Source of the DNA: Lottia gigantea
Taxonomy: Eukaryota; Mollusca; Gastropoda; Lottiidae
Assembly: GCF_000327385.1 (NCBI RefSeq)
Contig: NW_008707425.1
Span: 3,556,660-3,620,659 of the forward strand
Direction: 5' to 3'
DNA: 64,000 nt
Position 1 is the stretch's first letter, and the number at the start of each line of letters is the position of its first letter. The position numbers and the translations under genes are program-made. Of the stretch, positions 1 to 12,841 are shown one piece after another. Below the pieces are notes generated by a model. The model saw nothing but the letters and a program-made list of their open reading frames with translations. It did not search any database and was not told the DNA's origin.

Positions 1-1850
1 AATATCACATGGAGAGGATATCAAAATTTTAAATGTCCGTTTCCACACCAAAGAAAGTAAAAACAAAGAAACTATTCCTCTCTGTCTGTCACCCCAGCCA
101 CCACAGTCTCTCTTTTCATCGCACAGATATACTAAGTATTTTTCATTTTTCTTCTCCAGTTTACTCACAGTTGGTACCACATTCTGTTTACTCAGGATCG
201 CTACGACGTTCTGTTTAGTGTCATCAATAACTCGCGGCTTTAAGGCCGTAATGGCTACACGATTTCGACTAGTCGATTCCATGGTGTATGAATACCATAT
301 AACTGTACATATTAATGATACTATAGGAATATACCAGCACCAGCGTTTCGTATTAGCCATCCTAAAATATAAGCAAAAGTGTGTGTCAAGCAGAAATATT
401 TCCATTACAAGGACTAAAGGGGTTTGTTTAACCCGATATCTATATATGTAAACATTCAAAAGCACACAAAGTCAACGCCTCTCTGTTCTGATAGAGGGGG
501 GTTTGGGGGCGTAGTGGAACATTAAAAAATAAAGAAACAGACACACACTGATCCTCGCACAAGGGTTCAGTTCACTCAAAAATACCTATACAGATTCTAC
601 TGACTTAACCAATCATAATATATACGATACTGAAAGATCGCGAGTACTCTAAACAATTTTTATGAACATAAAAAATCTCAATAGCGGTGATAGCAGCTAA
701 AACAGACTTTATGTCGAAATACTTCCCTTAATTTCAGAAACTTTTACGAAGCAAATATATCTGATCCGTCAAGCTGAGAAGCTCGTTGGATTGAGACAGC
801 AAGACCGATATGACTTAATATTAACCAAAATAGGCATGGCACACTAAGTTATCCTATTTACAGTATTTGAGATAGTCCATACCCATTATGCAAGTCTAAA
901 AGAGAAACTTACGTATATCTCCAAACAAAAGATAGTTGCATTTTACAAAACCAGAACTTAAATGACAAACTTTTTCATAGTAATCTAAAATCTATTAGTA
1001 TATAACAGACTAAGCTCTCGCCAATTGGCTGAATTATTTGTCTGATTATCGGATAAAAAAAACAACTTATAGGGATAGCTCTGAGTGTGGCACGAGATTA
1101 TCCCATCGCTTTAACTCCCGGTCCTTTTTAAGCGTTCCATTAGGTGAATAAGGAATTAAAATTCCTGCGTAGGGTGGGTGTGTATAAATCAAGTACATAT
1201 TTACACTCGAGACAGACAAATAAAGAATAAAGTACTAACTCAAGTCCAAACAACATTAGTTGCAGCTAATGAACTTTTCACATGAGGAAATATATCAATC
1301 ATAAGTGAGTAAGTATTTCATAATGAAATAAAATACCCGTCATAGCTGTTTAATATACACAACAAACATGACAAAGAGGAGCCTACCAACAGGGAACAGT
1401 GACTCGACTGATGAATTTTGAGAAGTTCAAGGGACGTAACTCATAAAAAACATATAATTAAATTCAAGAGGCACCAAGTGATCATACCCTGTCAACTGCA
1501 CTCGCAATAACTGCTTAACACAATACATAAAATAGGGAGGCAAAACAAACCTGGAGTAAAATTATAGAACCATCTGGTGGTAACATGACATGTAACGTGT
1601 GTGAATCCAAGTTTAAACTTGGCCGTTAGACAAAAATATCTGAGACACTCCATAAGCTGGCGAATGCGGAATATCGCTGCACATAAACGGACATTGACGA
1701 TTGGAAAATCGAAACAAACTCGCTTGTCATATAATTGTTTTTTTGTCATATGTCATATTCGAGATGCAGATCAAAGTAGGATTTCCGAATTCATCGGGAT
1801 ATATAAAGAATAAAGGTTACTTGACTCCAAGCAAAAGATCATGAGAAAGG
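1..1850. other. intergenic, no gene recognised
   Basis: AT-rich sequence with short chance reading frames on both strands and no domain, splice pattern or codon bias that I can support. Around 870-1070 there is a degraded copy of a dispersed repeat whose relative lies at about 11970-12120: both contain 'catacccattatg', 'ccattagtat' or a close variant, and a 'ctctcgc..attgg' block in the same order. Confidence 0.5.
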
Positions 1851-1875
1851 TTTTTTATGATAATACAGAATCACC

Positions 1876-1975
1876 CGCCTCTATTCCAGCCTCTGATAGC
1901 TATTTTGAAAGTGGTCGGCTACTCCAGCCGATATACTGTCAAAATATATAACAGAGGCTGGAGGAATAGAGGCAG
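1876..1975. repeat. 100-bp nested hairpin (fold-back element)
   Basis: The left arm begins 'gcctctattccagcctctg' and the right arm ends with its near-perfect reverse complement 'cagaggctggaggaatagag'. Inside lies a second pairing, 'tattttga' with 'tcaaaata', and at the centre 'tcggct' pairs with 'agccga' around a five-base loop. Almost the whole 100 bases can fold into one stem. A fold-back MITE is the most likely identity; a structured RNA precursor is possible but unsupported. Confidence 0.7.
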
Positions 1976-2166
1976 ATGTCTTGGACTAGACGATGTAACT
2001 AAATCGGTAACACTGTCCAAGTCCACGATTTATAACTAGTGTAATTGAATTGAGACGTATAACGTCATTTGTATGATTAAAACTGGTGTTCATATAAACC
2101 TTAACTTTTTATTGAATAATTTCAATTCACAACTATTAATGAACTTTCATTGACGAAAAATTGATG

Positions 2167-2373
2167 TATTCAATTAAAAGTGACTTGTAGGGTATTCAAT
2201 TAAAAGTGACTTGTAGGGTATTCAATTAAAAGTGACTTGTAGGGTATTCAATTAAAAGTGACTTGTAGGGTGTTCAATTAAAAGTGACTTGTAGGGTATT
2301 CAATTAAAAGTGACTTGTAGGGTGTTCAATTAAAAGTGACTTGTATGGTATTCAATTTAAAGTGACTTGCAGG
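2167..2373. repeat. 26-bp tandem repeat, about 8 copies
   Basis: A head-to-tail array with unit 'ttcaattaaaagtgacttg' plus 'tagggta', about eight copies. Differences are few: 'ggtg' for 'ggta' in two units, and the last two units diverged. The homogeneity suggests recent expansion. Confidence 0.95.
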
Positions 2374-5100
2374 CCCATGAGGCCTGGTGGTTATATATAG
2401 ACGTTTTATATTTATGTTTTTTGATTTTGTTCCTATACCACGTGTCACTAATAAACACAGTGTCGCTATATGTAGAAAGAATTCAGGTGACAACAGCATA
2501 TATATACATATATGTTTATATTATTTATAGACCCCAATATCGTCTCGGTTTGACCTTACTTCTGTATTATTGAGTTTAATTGAAAATGGCCTTATTACTT
2601 TGTATCCACCTTATTACCCTCAATAAATTATTGTTATTGTCAGGTTCTATAGCACAGTCGGTTAGAGAGTAGGTTCTTGACATGGAGTCATTTGCATGGT
2701 TCTGTAGGTTCCGATTTCGATTGGCGTGTGCTAATCCGAAAATCGATTTACCACGCAGTAAAAAGGATAAACAAAATAACAAAACTACCGAGGCATCAAA
2801 ACACCTGTTCCAAGTTGTCAATAAATCTCAGGAAGATTATAATTCTCTCCATCTGGAATCTATTAAAATTAATCAATAGGGTATGTCTTTTATTTAGTGT
2901 AAGGGATGAAGTCATTTAAATTTTTGATTCACCAGTACATTAGCTATATTTCAGCAAGCTATCCGTACTATATGTTTTAAAGAAAATCCGACGTTTGGTT
3001 CCCTAATTATAAAACAAAACTTTCTGTAGTAGCATGTACTGACGCTAATAAGACGAAGTTGCTAATATATATATTAAATTTTACAATAAATACTTTGATT
3101 CAGATAAAAGAAAAATTGGCAAATTTTAAAACGAAAGACAGTATGTTTCTTACACAGAATGTGATCTGAATAATGTTGGTAATAATTCCAGAGGTAAATC
3201 GGTTATAGATTTTGTTTTCTATAATTTATTGCACATTATTATGGTGAATATCGAATTGACCACGTACCAAGCATCATTGTGAATCGGTTAGTTTTATGAA
3301 TATATGGTTTAGTAGATAAACGCCTTTGCTGTACATTCCTTAATTTCACGTGGTTTGAATGATTTATGAAACGCAGTTAGGTATGTGGATAGGTAGTTCC
3401 AGTTATTGAAGCTCAATTCAAAATAATATTGCCAACAAACAGCTTGAACTCATTGTTACGTTTTGAGTATTGTAAACGAAGCACGTCTCACAAAAAACAA
3501 CATATGTCAACTGTAGAAAGTTATTGTACTGTCTATCCTAACCAATAGCGTTATATTTATTTATATTTATATACTTACCTTCGAAAGTCGATTTTAATTA
3601 TCCTAAAAGAAGTATGAATAATCCCAGTGTTATTTCTAACATTGTCGTATGGGGTTTGACCCGTGCAGATATTTCCTTTCTAATAGATGTTAAATTTAGC
3701 TTGATAAATAGCGTGGCACTTCAACGGTCAGCAATAAAAGAGTCAAAAAGTCGGTCAAAATGTGAACTACTCACTTGTATCCAATGCAAATAATATATTG
3801 TCCACTGAGTGGAGTGAACGCTTGAATAGAGATGGTTATATCTGGGCGATCCGTCAAAACTTTAACGTAAACTTTTTTTGTTGAAGCAATGAGAGTAATG
3901 GACATTAAAATAACTAAAAATAACGCGAATATCGACTAAGGTGAACTGATATCGAATCAGGCTTATCATAGCTACAATAGAGACAACAGATGAAAATAAG
4001 AATTATGAAGACTTGAAACTTCGTGCATGTATAATAGCCTATATAACAGCATGTAATATTATCTAAGAATATCAATTATATAGTTATGCTAATCAACTGT
4101 GTTTCATGTTTTTAATAATCTTAGATAATATGACTGCTAATATAAATAGTTAGCTCATTAAGTTACCCAATGTATATGAATTGAATGGCGACTGATTAAA
4201 ACACCCTTGAAGTCTATGATGCAATGACCAATATAAATATGACCAGCAAACATCAGTCGTCACCAATTCATATTACATTGTACAACATTTCAGATCTTAT
4301 TATTTACAAGTTAAATCCAAAACCCGAACTCAAGCATCAAAGACAGTCCCGACACTTCTGCTTAGAAAACCATTTCAACTCCCAGAGCTACACAGGCGAA
4401 ACCCCCTTACTCCAAGTCGTTGCTACATCTTCAGTTCAGTATCGATCACCCCCGTCGATACTACTGACTATTAGTGCTACCAATTAATACCACAAGGTTC
4501 ACTGATAAACATGTTCTAAACGTGAGCGGATTTTAACTAACACTGTTACCACTAGTTCAGCCACACAAAATACTTGATTTCACAATGTAGAATATATCAT
4601 TAGTACATATTTATGCTTAAATTTGTGTAGTGTTTGCTTTGGATTTATTTCTTATGAATATAAAAATGTTATCCCATGGTCAAATGTGCATTTTCTATTA
4701 ATAATCTGATCCCTGCATTAAAACATGCATATATAGTATACTGGGACTATTATATAGGAGACGAATAATAGACAACAATACATGTATTATAATGCGACCG
4801 GGGAAGAGAAATCCAGACAAGGGGTTTTCCTTGGTGGCAAATGAGACTAAAAAGGGGCTTAGAAGTTTTTGGGGGAAAAGATTTCAGAAACTGGCTGTGT
4901 AAGTTAATTTAGACTTCAAAATGGCTTCGAATTTTTCATACCCCCGTATTTAAATCATACGTTCATACTATTATTTAAGCGACAGACGACAAATAAGCAA
5001 TATTTTACTGCGACTGGGAAAGGAGGCCCCCGGTGAAGGTACTTCCTTTCGCAGTAGCAGGAAATATGTTGTGATTACAACACCCACCGAACCAGTATGC
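2374..5100. other. intergenic, no gene recognised
   Basis: AT-rich, with many short reading frames and no family similarity. A small hairpin lies at about 4052-4131 ('attatctaaga' pairing with 'tcttagataat'). The 87-codon frame near 4224-4487 has slightly higher GC but no recognisable domain or splice structure, so I do not call it. Confidence 0.45.
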
Positions 5101-5112
5101 AGTCAACGTTTG

Positions 5113-6660
5113 TTAAAGTGGAACTCTGACAAAACTTCTGAGTTAAACACTTCATTTACTGTGAACGCTATGTAGATAGTATATTTTAGAAATATTCTCA
5201 GATATAATTTACAATATTTTTGATAATAAACTTTTGTATACTTCCCCTTTAAAAACAAAATGTTCATCATCCTCAATTTGTCTATATCCATTTTTCATTT
5301 ATTTACCGAGCGTTAAGATCAATACCTTATAGCTCTATATAAATATACAATAAACATTTAAGTATAAAAAAAGAAATAAAACAAAAAAAAACATTCTAAC
5401 ACAAATACAAAAATATACATATTATGGAAGAAGAGGGTCTACATATTCGATTCTTCTTTTAAGTGCAAAAAACAAGAATTTAGATATCAAGATCAAGCTG
5501 GAGTTTGATGACATAATTGAGACGAATTTATCTAATGATGGATATTTACAATAATATTGTGGTAAAAACCGTGATCTGAGGTCATTATAAAAGGGACATA
5601 TTAAGAGGAAATGAAGCTCGTCTTCTGTTGCGTTAAAGGTTACAAACAATACATAGTCGGGTGTGTCTTTTAGCCTTAACAAATCTATCACTTTCAATAT
5701 TTAAACTGCACCTAAAACGTGATAATGCTACTCGATATTTTTCTTTATCAATACAGTTTAAATAGGGTTGCATTTTAAAATCAACAGTGAATAAATTATA
5801 ATAAAACAGTTTGCTACATTTGTTTCTTGAGCTGTTTCAGACTTGTACATATTGATCCAATAGCCTTTGTTTCAAAATAGTAAGTACATGTTTAGAGATA
5901 ATATAATAATCTTGGTAATCCCAGGGTACACTTAAACCTAGTGTATCTAACAGACATTTTAATTTATAACACCAGTTATCCCCTCGTCTATAGTTAGCTG
6001 ATATTCTAACTGATTTATAAATAAAACTTAATAAATCATCATTAAGCAGTATGTTTATCCAGTATTTTAAAATAAGTACGTGCCTTTTGACACCTTGGGG
6101 TATCCGCCCTAATTCACTAATAACAGCAGCTGTAGGCGTTGAGTATTTCACTCCCAGTATTCTTTTGCAGAACTTAAGGTGCACTGTTTCAATTTCCTTT
6201 GCAGTATGGAATCAAATAATTTACATTTCTGACTAATATCACCATCAAAGATATGAGCAGTGTTAAATCTACCATTCATACTAAGTTCAATACCTAAGTA
6301 ATGAACAGATTTAACAATTTCCAAGGGTTGATTGTCGTAGTAAAAATCATAACTTGTAGTTAAATGCCCTTTTTGGAAAACCATTACTTTAAATTTCTTT
6401 ATGTTTACTTCAAGTTTCCGTAGGTCACAATAGCTTTTCAGGTCAACTAATTGCTTTTGTAGGCCTGCTTGTGATCTTGACAATAAGGTGGTATCGTCCG
6501 CATACATCAAACATGGAATTATCAAATTGTTAATAATTACAGGAAGTATACAAAATAATGTTTATTATAAAAAATATTGTCAAAAATGTTGTAAATTATA
6601 TCTGAGAACATTTCTAAAATATACTATCTTCTGAATTTGATCAAACTGAATTTACTTTTA
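5113..6660. repeat. inverted repeat arms flanking a LINE fragment
   Basis: About 5165-5265 and 6538-6640 are inverted copies of each other: reading the first on the minus strand gives 'ggaagtatacaaaa', then 'aaatattgtaaattatatc', then 'atttctaaaatatactatc', and the same blocks run in order on the plus strand from 6539. The LINE fragment sits exactly in the spacer. This looks like a fold-back element carrying a LINE insertion. Confidence 0.7.
5400..6530 (-). mobile_element. 5'-truncated non-LTR (LINE) reverse transcriptase fragment
   Basis: Read on the minus strand, the piece at 6525-6148 begins just upstream of the catalytic box YADDT, followed by 'VNIKKFKVMVF' and 'VHYLGIELS', the usual text after the active site in jockey/CR1-like elements. 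The piece at 6184-5837 has 'FCKRILGVKYSTPTAAV' and 'SELGRIPQG', typical of the thumb and C-terminal region. The piece at 5697-5422 has 'DELHFLLICPFYNDLR', the conserved C-terminal His/Cys-type motif. The reading frame changes near 6150-6184 and again between about 5700 and 5740, so it is a dead copy. The 5' half (endonuclease and RT fingers) is missing. The clade cannot be fixed by eye. Confidence 0.88.
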
Positions 6661-7389
6661 AGGGGTTAATTAAAAATGGGGTGTACTAATTGTTAATTAA
6701 GCAGTTTGATCTTGTTTTGTTTTTCTGAGCTTTATATTCGCTCGATATTATGAATTGAAACCTTCATAATAAGTAGGAGATATGCTTCCCAATAACGAAC
6801 TTAAACAGTTTACGGAATTGAAGTTAAAATATTAACGGCCTTATTTTTTCTTAGTAAAACTTTCTACGTTAAGGGACACTTTTCTGTATATTTTCGTGTA
6901 TAGTTTGCATAAAATTGAGCTAAGACCAAAAATAAAAGAAAATTGTCGATCCACAAAAAATCCATAATGCCCTGTTATGGATCTATATAACAAGTTTATT
7001 GAAGATAAACAAAGCAATTTCAAATTCCCCTGTGTATTAAACTTTGCGACAACAAGAAATATTAAAAATTAAATTTGACATGTATATAAGCGTCCAAAGT
7101 TATTCATCATTTTCAAATTTGTTCGTTTTTATGGGACAATTTTCATTGTTCTCGAATGTTGAAATATCTGAAAAAATGTATGTAATACATGAGCAATAAT
7201 AACATGTATATTTGTTTATTAAAGACCGTAAACGTGAAAAAAGCCCCGGGCATTTGAATTAGAATTAATCCAATTTTATCCTTTTTTTTTATTCACTCCT
7301 GATGTAGACCATATCAGATCATATTCTTTAAAGTGGCATTTCTGTTATTTTTCGAAGGTACAATTATAAATAGCATATTTTTAAAGTAT
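6660..7389. other. AT-rich, repeat-derived intergenic DNA
   Basis: No gene recognised. Several stretches ('cttagtaaaactttctacg', 'ctttaaagtggcatttctg') look like terminal parts of the fold-back repeats that populate 5.1-8.6 kb. Confidence 0.35.
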
Positions 7390-7745
7390 TTTAAAGGAGT
7401 ACCACGTCTTAGAATGAACATAAAATTTAAGAATTTAAACTTGGCCAATAAGAGTATATATTCATCGGTAGATATACCTGGTGTCATATATAACATAACA
7501 GGATCCTTATATAATCTGATAAATCAAAAAAACTTAGTAATTATCCATAAATATGAAATTAACTATTGAAAAAATAATATTACGATTCAAGCGCTTTCAA
7601 TATTTACTTAATTTTATCAGTTTTCCAGATTTTACAGACTTTATGACACCAGGTAAGTTCACTGATGAATATATACTCATATCGACCATTCTTGAGAACT
7701 TAAATTTCATGCTCATGTTAAGACGTAGTATCACTTTAAGGTACA
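7390..7745. repeat. about 355-bp inverted repeat
   Basis: The left arm (about 7390-7490) holds 'ccacgtcttagaatgaac', 'agtatatattcatcggt' and 'acctggtgtcata'. The reverse complement of 7640-7745 holds the same blocks in the same order ('ctacgtcttaacatgagc', 'agtatatattcatcagt', 'acctggtgtcata'). The arms are about 100 bp and diverged. Short reading frames across it are by-products of the repeat. Confidence 0.75.
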
Positions 7746-7805
7746 ATTTACGACGTATTTGATAATAAAATAATCTTTGTTATTGCAAAGTTACAATATA
7801 TTGAG

Positions 7806-7965
7806 TTTAAAGAAGCACAAGATATATATTTCTGACATTTATTAACTCAACGTTTCACATGCTCATACAGACAGTGTTATCAAAGGAACAAAATGTACGC
7901 TGCCTGTATGAGCAGGTAAAACATTGAGTTAATATAGTATATCCATATCTTGAGCTTCTTTACCT
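7806..7965. repeat. 160-bp hairpin, MITE-like
   Basis: Outer arms 'aaagaagcacaagatatata' and the complement of 'atatcttgagcttcttt' pair. Inner arms 'attaactcaacgtttcac' and 'catgctcatacagacagtg' pair with 'cgctgcctgtatgagcagg' and 'aaacattgagttaat'. The loop is about 20 bases. Nearly the whole element is stem, as in non-autonomous fold-back elements. Confidence 0.8.
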
Positions 7966-8461
7966 ATGCCTATTTCTATTTGTCTTACAAACAATATTGA
8001 CTTTGGCTGAGTTTTGCTAGAATTATTCTGTAGCACCATAATGATCATCTGTCCGCATTCTTTCGGTATCGGATGAGCCCGACTGTACATATAGCTTAAT
8101 TTAAAGGAAGAAATAGTGGTGATGACGGCTTTTTTTATGTTTTTCATTTATACGTTAAATCAATAAAAAAATTTTTTTATAAAATGTACACTATGATGAC
8201 CTATCCATATTTTTTAACTTTCTGGCGTCAAAACTGATGAATAAGCACAAGCCTCGGCTTTCTGTAAAATATATAAAATATATATTTATACATTGTAAAA
8301 TAGAGGCAATTCGATAATTTTTAATCGGTAGGCAGGTGCTCAAATGAAGGAAAACTACAAAATGTAGAAGAGGTGTCCTTAAACTTAACTGATTCTTTTA
8401 TCTTTTATCTTGTAAATTTTTAGAACGCCAAAACTATAATTTGAAAGGGTTATGTTAACCT

Positions 8462-8617
8462 AGGGTGCCGCAACGTGCCCAACTGCACAAAAACGACTTG
8501 TAAAACGAAACTAAAGGTAGGGTTGGGGTAAGGTAAGGTAGGGATAGGGATCCTTAAACCTACCTAACCCATCCCTAGCCCTACTTAACCCTAGTTGGGC
8601 ACGATGCGGCAAGTTGG
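8462..8617. repeat. G-rich/C-rich palindrome
   Basis: 'gtgccgcaacgtgcccaact' at the left end is mirrored by 'agttgggcacgatgcggca' at the right end. Between them a G-rich arm ('ggggtaaggtaaggtagg') faces a C-rich arm ('cctacctaacccatcccta'). The G-rich arm has several GG/GGG runs and might form a quadruplex. Likely a fold-back element. Confidence 0.75.
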
Positions 8618-8619
8618 AC

Positions 8620-10915
8620 AATGCGGCAGAACGAACCCACCGGTGAACAATCAGAATTCACATACGAAAAATTCTATTCATCACGTTCCCCCCAGTACCT
8701 TCTTCTTCTTCTTCTCCTTCTTCTATTTTACAAGCTGTGGGGGCAACATTTCTACCACAATATTCCAGTTAAAAAAACTAGATAATTTTACAGTGTAAAA
8801 AAATGAATAAACTATTGTAAAACCAATTGGTATGTGAAAAAAAAGTCTGAAAATATATATTTACGCCTTGTATAATTTGTATGCCTTATATTGTATGATT
8901 AAATGACCAAGTGAGACTGGTTAGATTCAGACGTTATTCATAGGGTTCTTTTGGAACTAGATGACTCCCACTTTGCATATATTGTCATAATTGAAGCTTG
9001 AAACTGTCTATATCGTTCTTTTTTGCACAGAATACACTATTTATTGATCGTGCAGTGTACATCATAACCTGAGCAAAAACCTTATATCTTGTTTCCAAGT
9101 TGTTATATGAAAGCTCTAGCTACTCTAATAGTCAAAATTATATTTATTCACATGAATGCCTAAAGTCTCAAAATTTCTTTTAAAAACAATTTCAAACTTG
9201 ACCTCTTACGATAACATGGTAACTGAAGGTTTATAATCAACCAAGCAAAAACCTCTTAAAGATTATTTGGTGGCCTTGAATTATGGTTATTTATTTATTA
9301 GATTGAGGTTTGTGAATATTGAAGTAATATGTTTGTACTATGGGGCAAGTATGGAAAAAAATCGTGGTACTCAATGCCTGATGTGAGAAATGGAAACTCT
9401 CTATTCATCTCATCGTATTACGAATACGGTTTTGACATGGTCTTATTAACCCGTATTAAACTAAGCCCACTACACTTCATTTTGGGGGTGTGGGAATGAG
9501 ATTGGTGTGATTTAAATATGACCAATCAGATCGGTAGAACAGATTGCCGCCGCTCATTTGAAGAGATAAGAACGCATTCTTTCCAAGTAAATATTCCAAA
9601 GAAAGGTTTGATTTTCTTTCAGCTTCAAAACAAAAATCTTACTCAATTCTATTCCGCAAAAACAAAGCGTCATAACGAGTGATTTGCTTTGATTTGTCGG
9701 AATTTGCTATCATTACAGTATGGCCAATTTGATTGGACAATATTTAGCTCTGAATAGGTAATTTTTCTCACTTGAGTTACCGCGGCCCCGAGGAAGTATG
9801 ACGATTGATGGTGTGGTTTGGATACGATGTATTCATCCCAAAGATTCAAGATCTTATATTATTATGAACTCGGCATTTAAATTTATTCATATATTTATAC
9901 TCTTTTATTCCTTTAAAGATGAAGATTACATATCCAATATTGTGACAGCAGCAATATCATCCACCTCATATTATCCTGTACAATTTGCCAAAAACAATAT
10001 ATTGGAAAAGCAAACAATAAATCGAGAACCCGATTCAATGTCCACAGACTGATTTGATATAAATCATAATCTGAATAAAACTGTGGGTAAACATTTCAAC
10101 CAGTTATCTAATATAAAGACATAGTAACAGTAACAAAAAAATCCTACTGTTACAATAGTGCTCTATATATCAATTGTAGAGCAATACAGATATATTAATA
10201 CATATATATATTTTTTTGGTTCTGTTTTAATATTTCTTAATACGTGGTTAAATAGATTTCGGGAAAGGGAGGATTTGATTCTCCCAAGTGTAAAGGCCTT
10301 GAAGGGAACAAATGCCTCACCAAGAATAATTTGAATAAACAGTCTATAACTGCTGGATATTATTCTTTTATTCTGATCTGAAATTTGATAATAACCCGCC
10401 CAAGGGCGAGAGGTTAGATTGTTACATACTAATGGGCTTTAATAATAAATATAAATACATATATAAATAGAATTATAAACGAAAAATTACGATTAAAAAA
10501 CAAAGAAAAGGTAAAAAAAATGGTATAAATACTGCTTTGGAATGACATTTTGTTCAGTTGAAAGTTGTCGCATTTTACTAGTCTATGTAGAGCTATAGAA
10601 GAATAAATCTAACCACATTTATCACATAAAAAATATCGCCACCAGTATCATTGTTAACCATACAGCATATCTTAATGAATAATGTGCTGTGCTATTTCAG
10701 ATAAAGAATAAATTTAAATACATGTTGGGGTTCCAGACTACTATGGAAATGTCTGTAAATACTAAAATCAGGGTAACTGTTTACCGTTGATTTGAATTAT
10801 ACAGTTCTTACTGATACAGATGAACACAACCCTAAAGGTGTAATTTTTTTTTAGTAAAATTGGTTTAGTTTCCAGTAACTTCTATTCTAGCAATAAATGA
10901 TTATACTGATGGTGA
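8620..10915. other. intergenic, no gene recognised
   Basis: AT-rich DNA with a short CTT-repeat tract near 8700-8725. I see no supportable gene, RNA gene or complete mobile element. Confidence 0.45.
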
Positions 10916-11800
10916 TCTGGTATACTACTACTTAAACAAAGCATAATATATTATCTTGGTATACTATTACTTAAACAAAGCATAATATATTATCTTGGTA
11001 TACTATTACTTAAACAAAACATAATATATTATCTTGGTATACTATTACTTTAACAAAGCAGACCATATTATCTTGGTATACTATTACTTTAACAAAGCAT
11101 AATATATTATCTTGGTATACTATTACTTTAACAAAGCAGACCATATTATCTTGGTATACTATTACCTAAACAAAGCATAATATATTATCTTGGTATACTA
11201 CTACTTAAACAAAGCATAATATATTATCTTGGTATACTATTACTTTAACAAAGCAGACCATATTATCTTGGTATACTATTACCTAAACAAAGCATAATAT
11301 ATTATCTTGGTATACTACTACTTAAACAAAGCATAATATATTATCTTGGTATACTATTACTTAAACAAAGCATAATATATTATCTTGGTATACTACTACT
11401 TAAACAAAGCATAATATATTATCTTGGTATACTATTACTTTAACAAAGCAGACCATATTATCTTGGTATACTATTACCTAAACAAAGCATAATATATTAT
11501 CTTGGTATACTATTACTTAAACAAAGCATAATATATTGTCATAGTATATCAATATCTTAACAAAGCAGACCATATTATCTTGGTATACTACTGTTTAAAC
11601 ACAGCAGAATTGATTATCTTGGTATATTATTACTTAAATAAAGCAGACATATTGTCATAGTATATTAATACCTTAACAAAGCAGACTATATCTTGGTATA
11701 CTACTACTTAAACAAAGCATACAATATTATCATGGTATTACTTTCAAGAAAACAGACAATATTATCATAGCACACTACTATTTTAACAGAGCATACTAAT
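10916..11800. repeat. 39-bp satellite array with alternating variants
   Basis: The unit 'tatcttggtatactattac' + 'ttaaacaaagcataatat' has a 39-bp period (identical landmarks at 10952 and 10991), about 20 copies. Two main variants alternate: one with 'aaacaaagcataatat', one with 'ttaacaaagcagaccat'. Their order repeats in blocks, which suggests higher-order units. Units decay after about 11530. Confidence 0.93.
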
Positions 11801-12841
11801 TATAACTCTTGTGCATGTCAACGCTGTAGTCCAATATTTTCTAAAGTGCAATATATACAACAGTAATTATAAATAATGGTTCAAGATAACCTTAATTTGT
11901 GAACCAACCAAACTGCAGGCATAGCTACTTTTGATGTCTTGTTTAATACCAGCAATCAGGCAAGTAGGGTAGTTCATACCCATTATGGGAGTAAAAATAA
12001 ACAGAACTTTGATGACAACCTTGATCACAGCAAACGTAAACCCATTAGTATAACAATGTGACCTCTCGCTATTGGGCGAGTTATTATTTTTATCTAATTT
12101 CAGATTAGAGCATAAAAAATATACCAGACCAGACCCTTTATTCGATTTTCCTAATGAAATATTTGTTCCATTCTAGATCTGTACATTTGAGAGAATCAAA
12201 CCCCCCCCTTCTCCGAAATAACATTAAATATTTTTTAAGAATTGTGCCTTCTAGAGTGTTTACGAAAGAACTTGTTTTCAAGAACAAAGTGACTTTCTGG
12301 GCACATGACATACTACGACTTCAACGCTCTACGAGCCCAGTGGAGAAGAAGCACCGAAATAACGTCGTTCCACCGTGATATCACTATTCGAGGATGCTTG
12401 TGTAAAATATTAACGCCACAAGAAAGTTGAGGCGAAAGTAAACGTTCTAATTTAAAATTTATTTATTTGAAAAATAAAATTTATTAACATCATTATATTC
12501 TTCAAAGTGCAAAGATGATAAAACACAAAATTCGATTGCTGAACAAAGTATTATTAGATTGAAGTTCCAGTCTGAAGTTTTCTGAACACCGAGAATTAGA
12601 GTCAAGTTTATCAAATCTAATTTCAGAAATGAAACAATTGGCATATTGGATGTATCCAAATCACTGATAACAATGGATGATTTTACTCTAGATAATTGAT
12701 GTTTCTTTGGACGAGTTGTATCCAATTCTGGTTAAGATGTATTCCAGTCAAAGGTATCCTGGACGTTTTATCCAATCTACATCATAATTACCCGTATCCT
12801 GGAAAATCTGTATCCGAATACTTGTGTCCTATGTTACTTGG
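11801..12841. other. intergenic; 3' flank of kinase-less PLK4-like copy C
   Basis: Contains the second copy of the dispersed repeat seen near 870-1070 (about 11970-12120). The rest is probably the 3' untranslated region and downstream DNA of copy C. Confidence 0.4.
12462..12467 (-). terminator. candidate poly(A) signal for copy C
   Basis: AATAAA on the minus strand about 375 bases after the stop codon of copy C, in an AT-rich stretch. Position and sequence are the only support. Confidence 0.3.
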
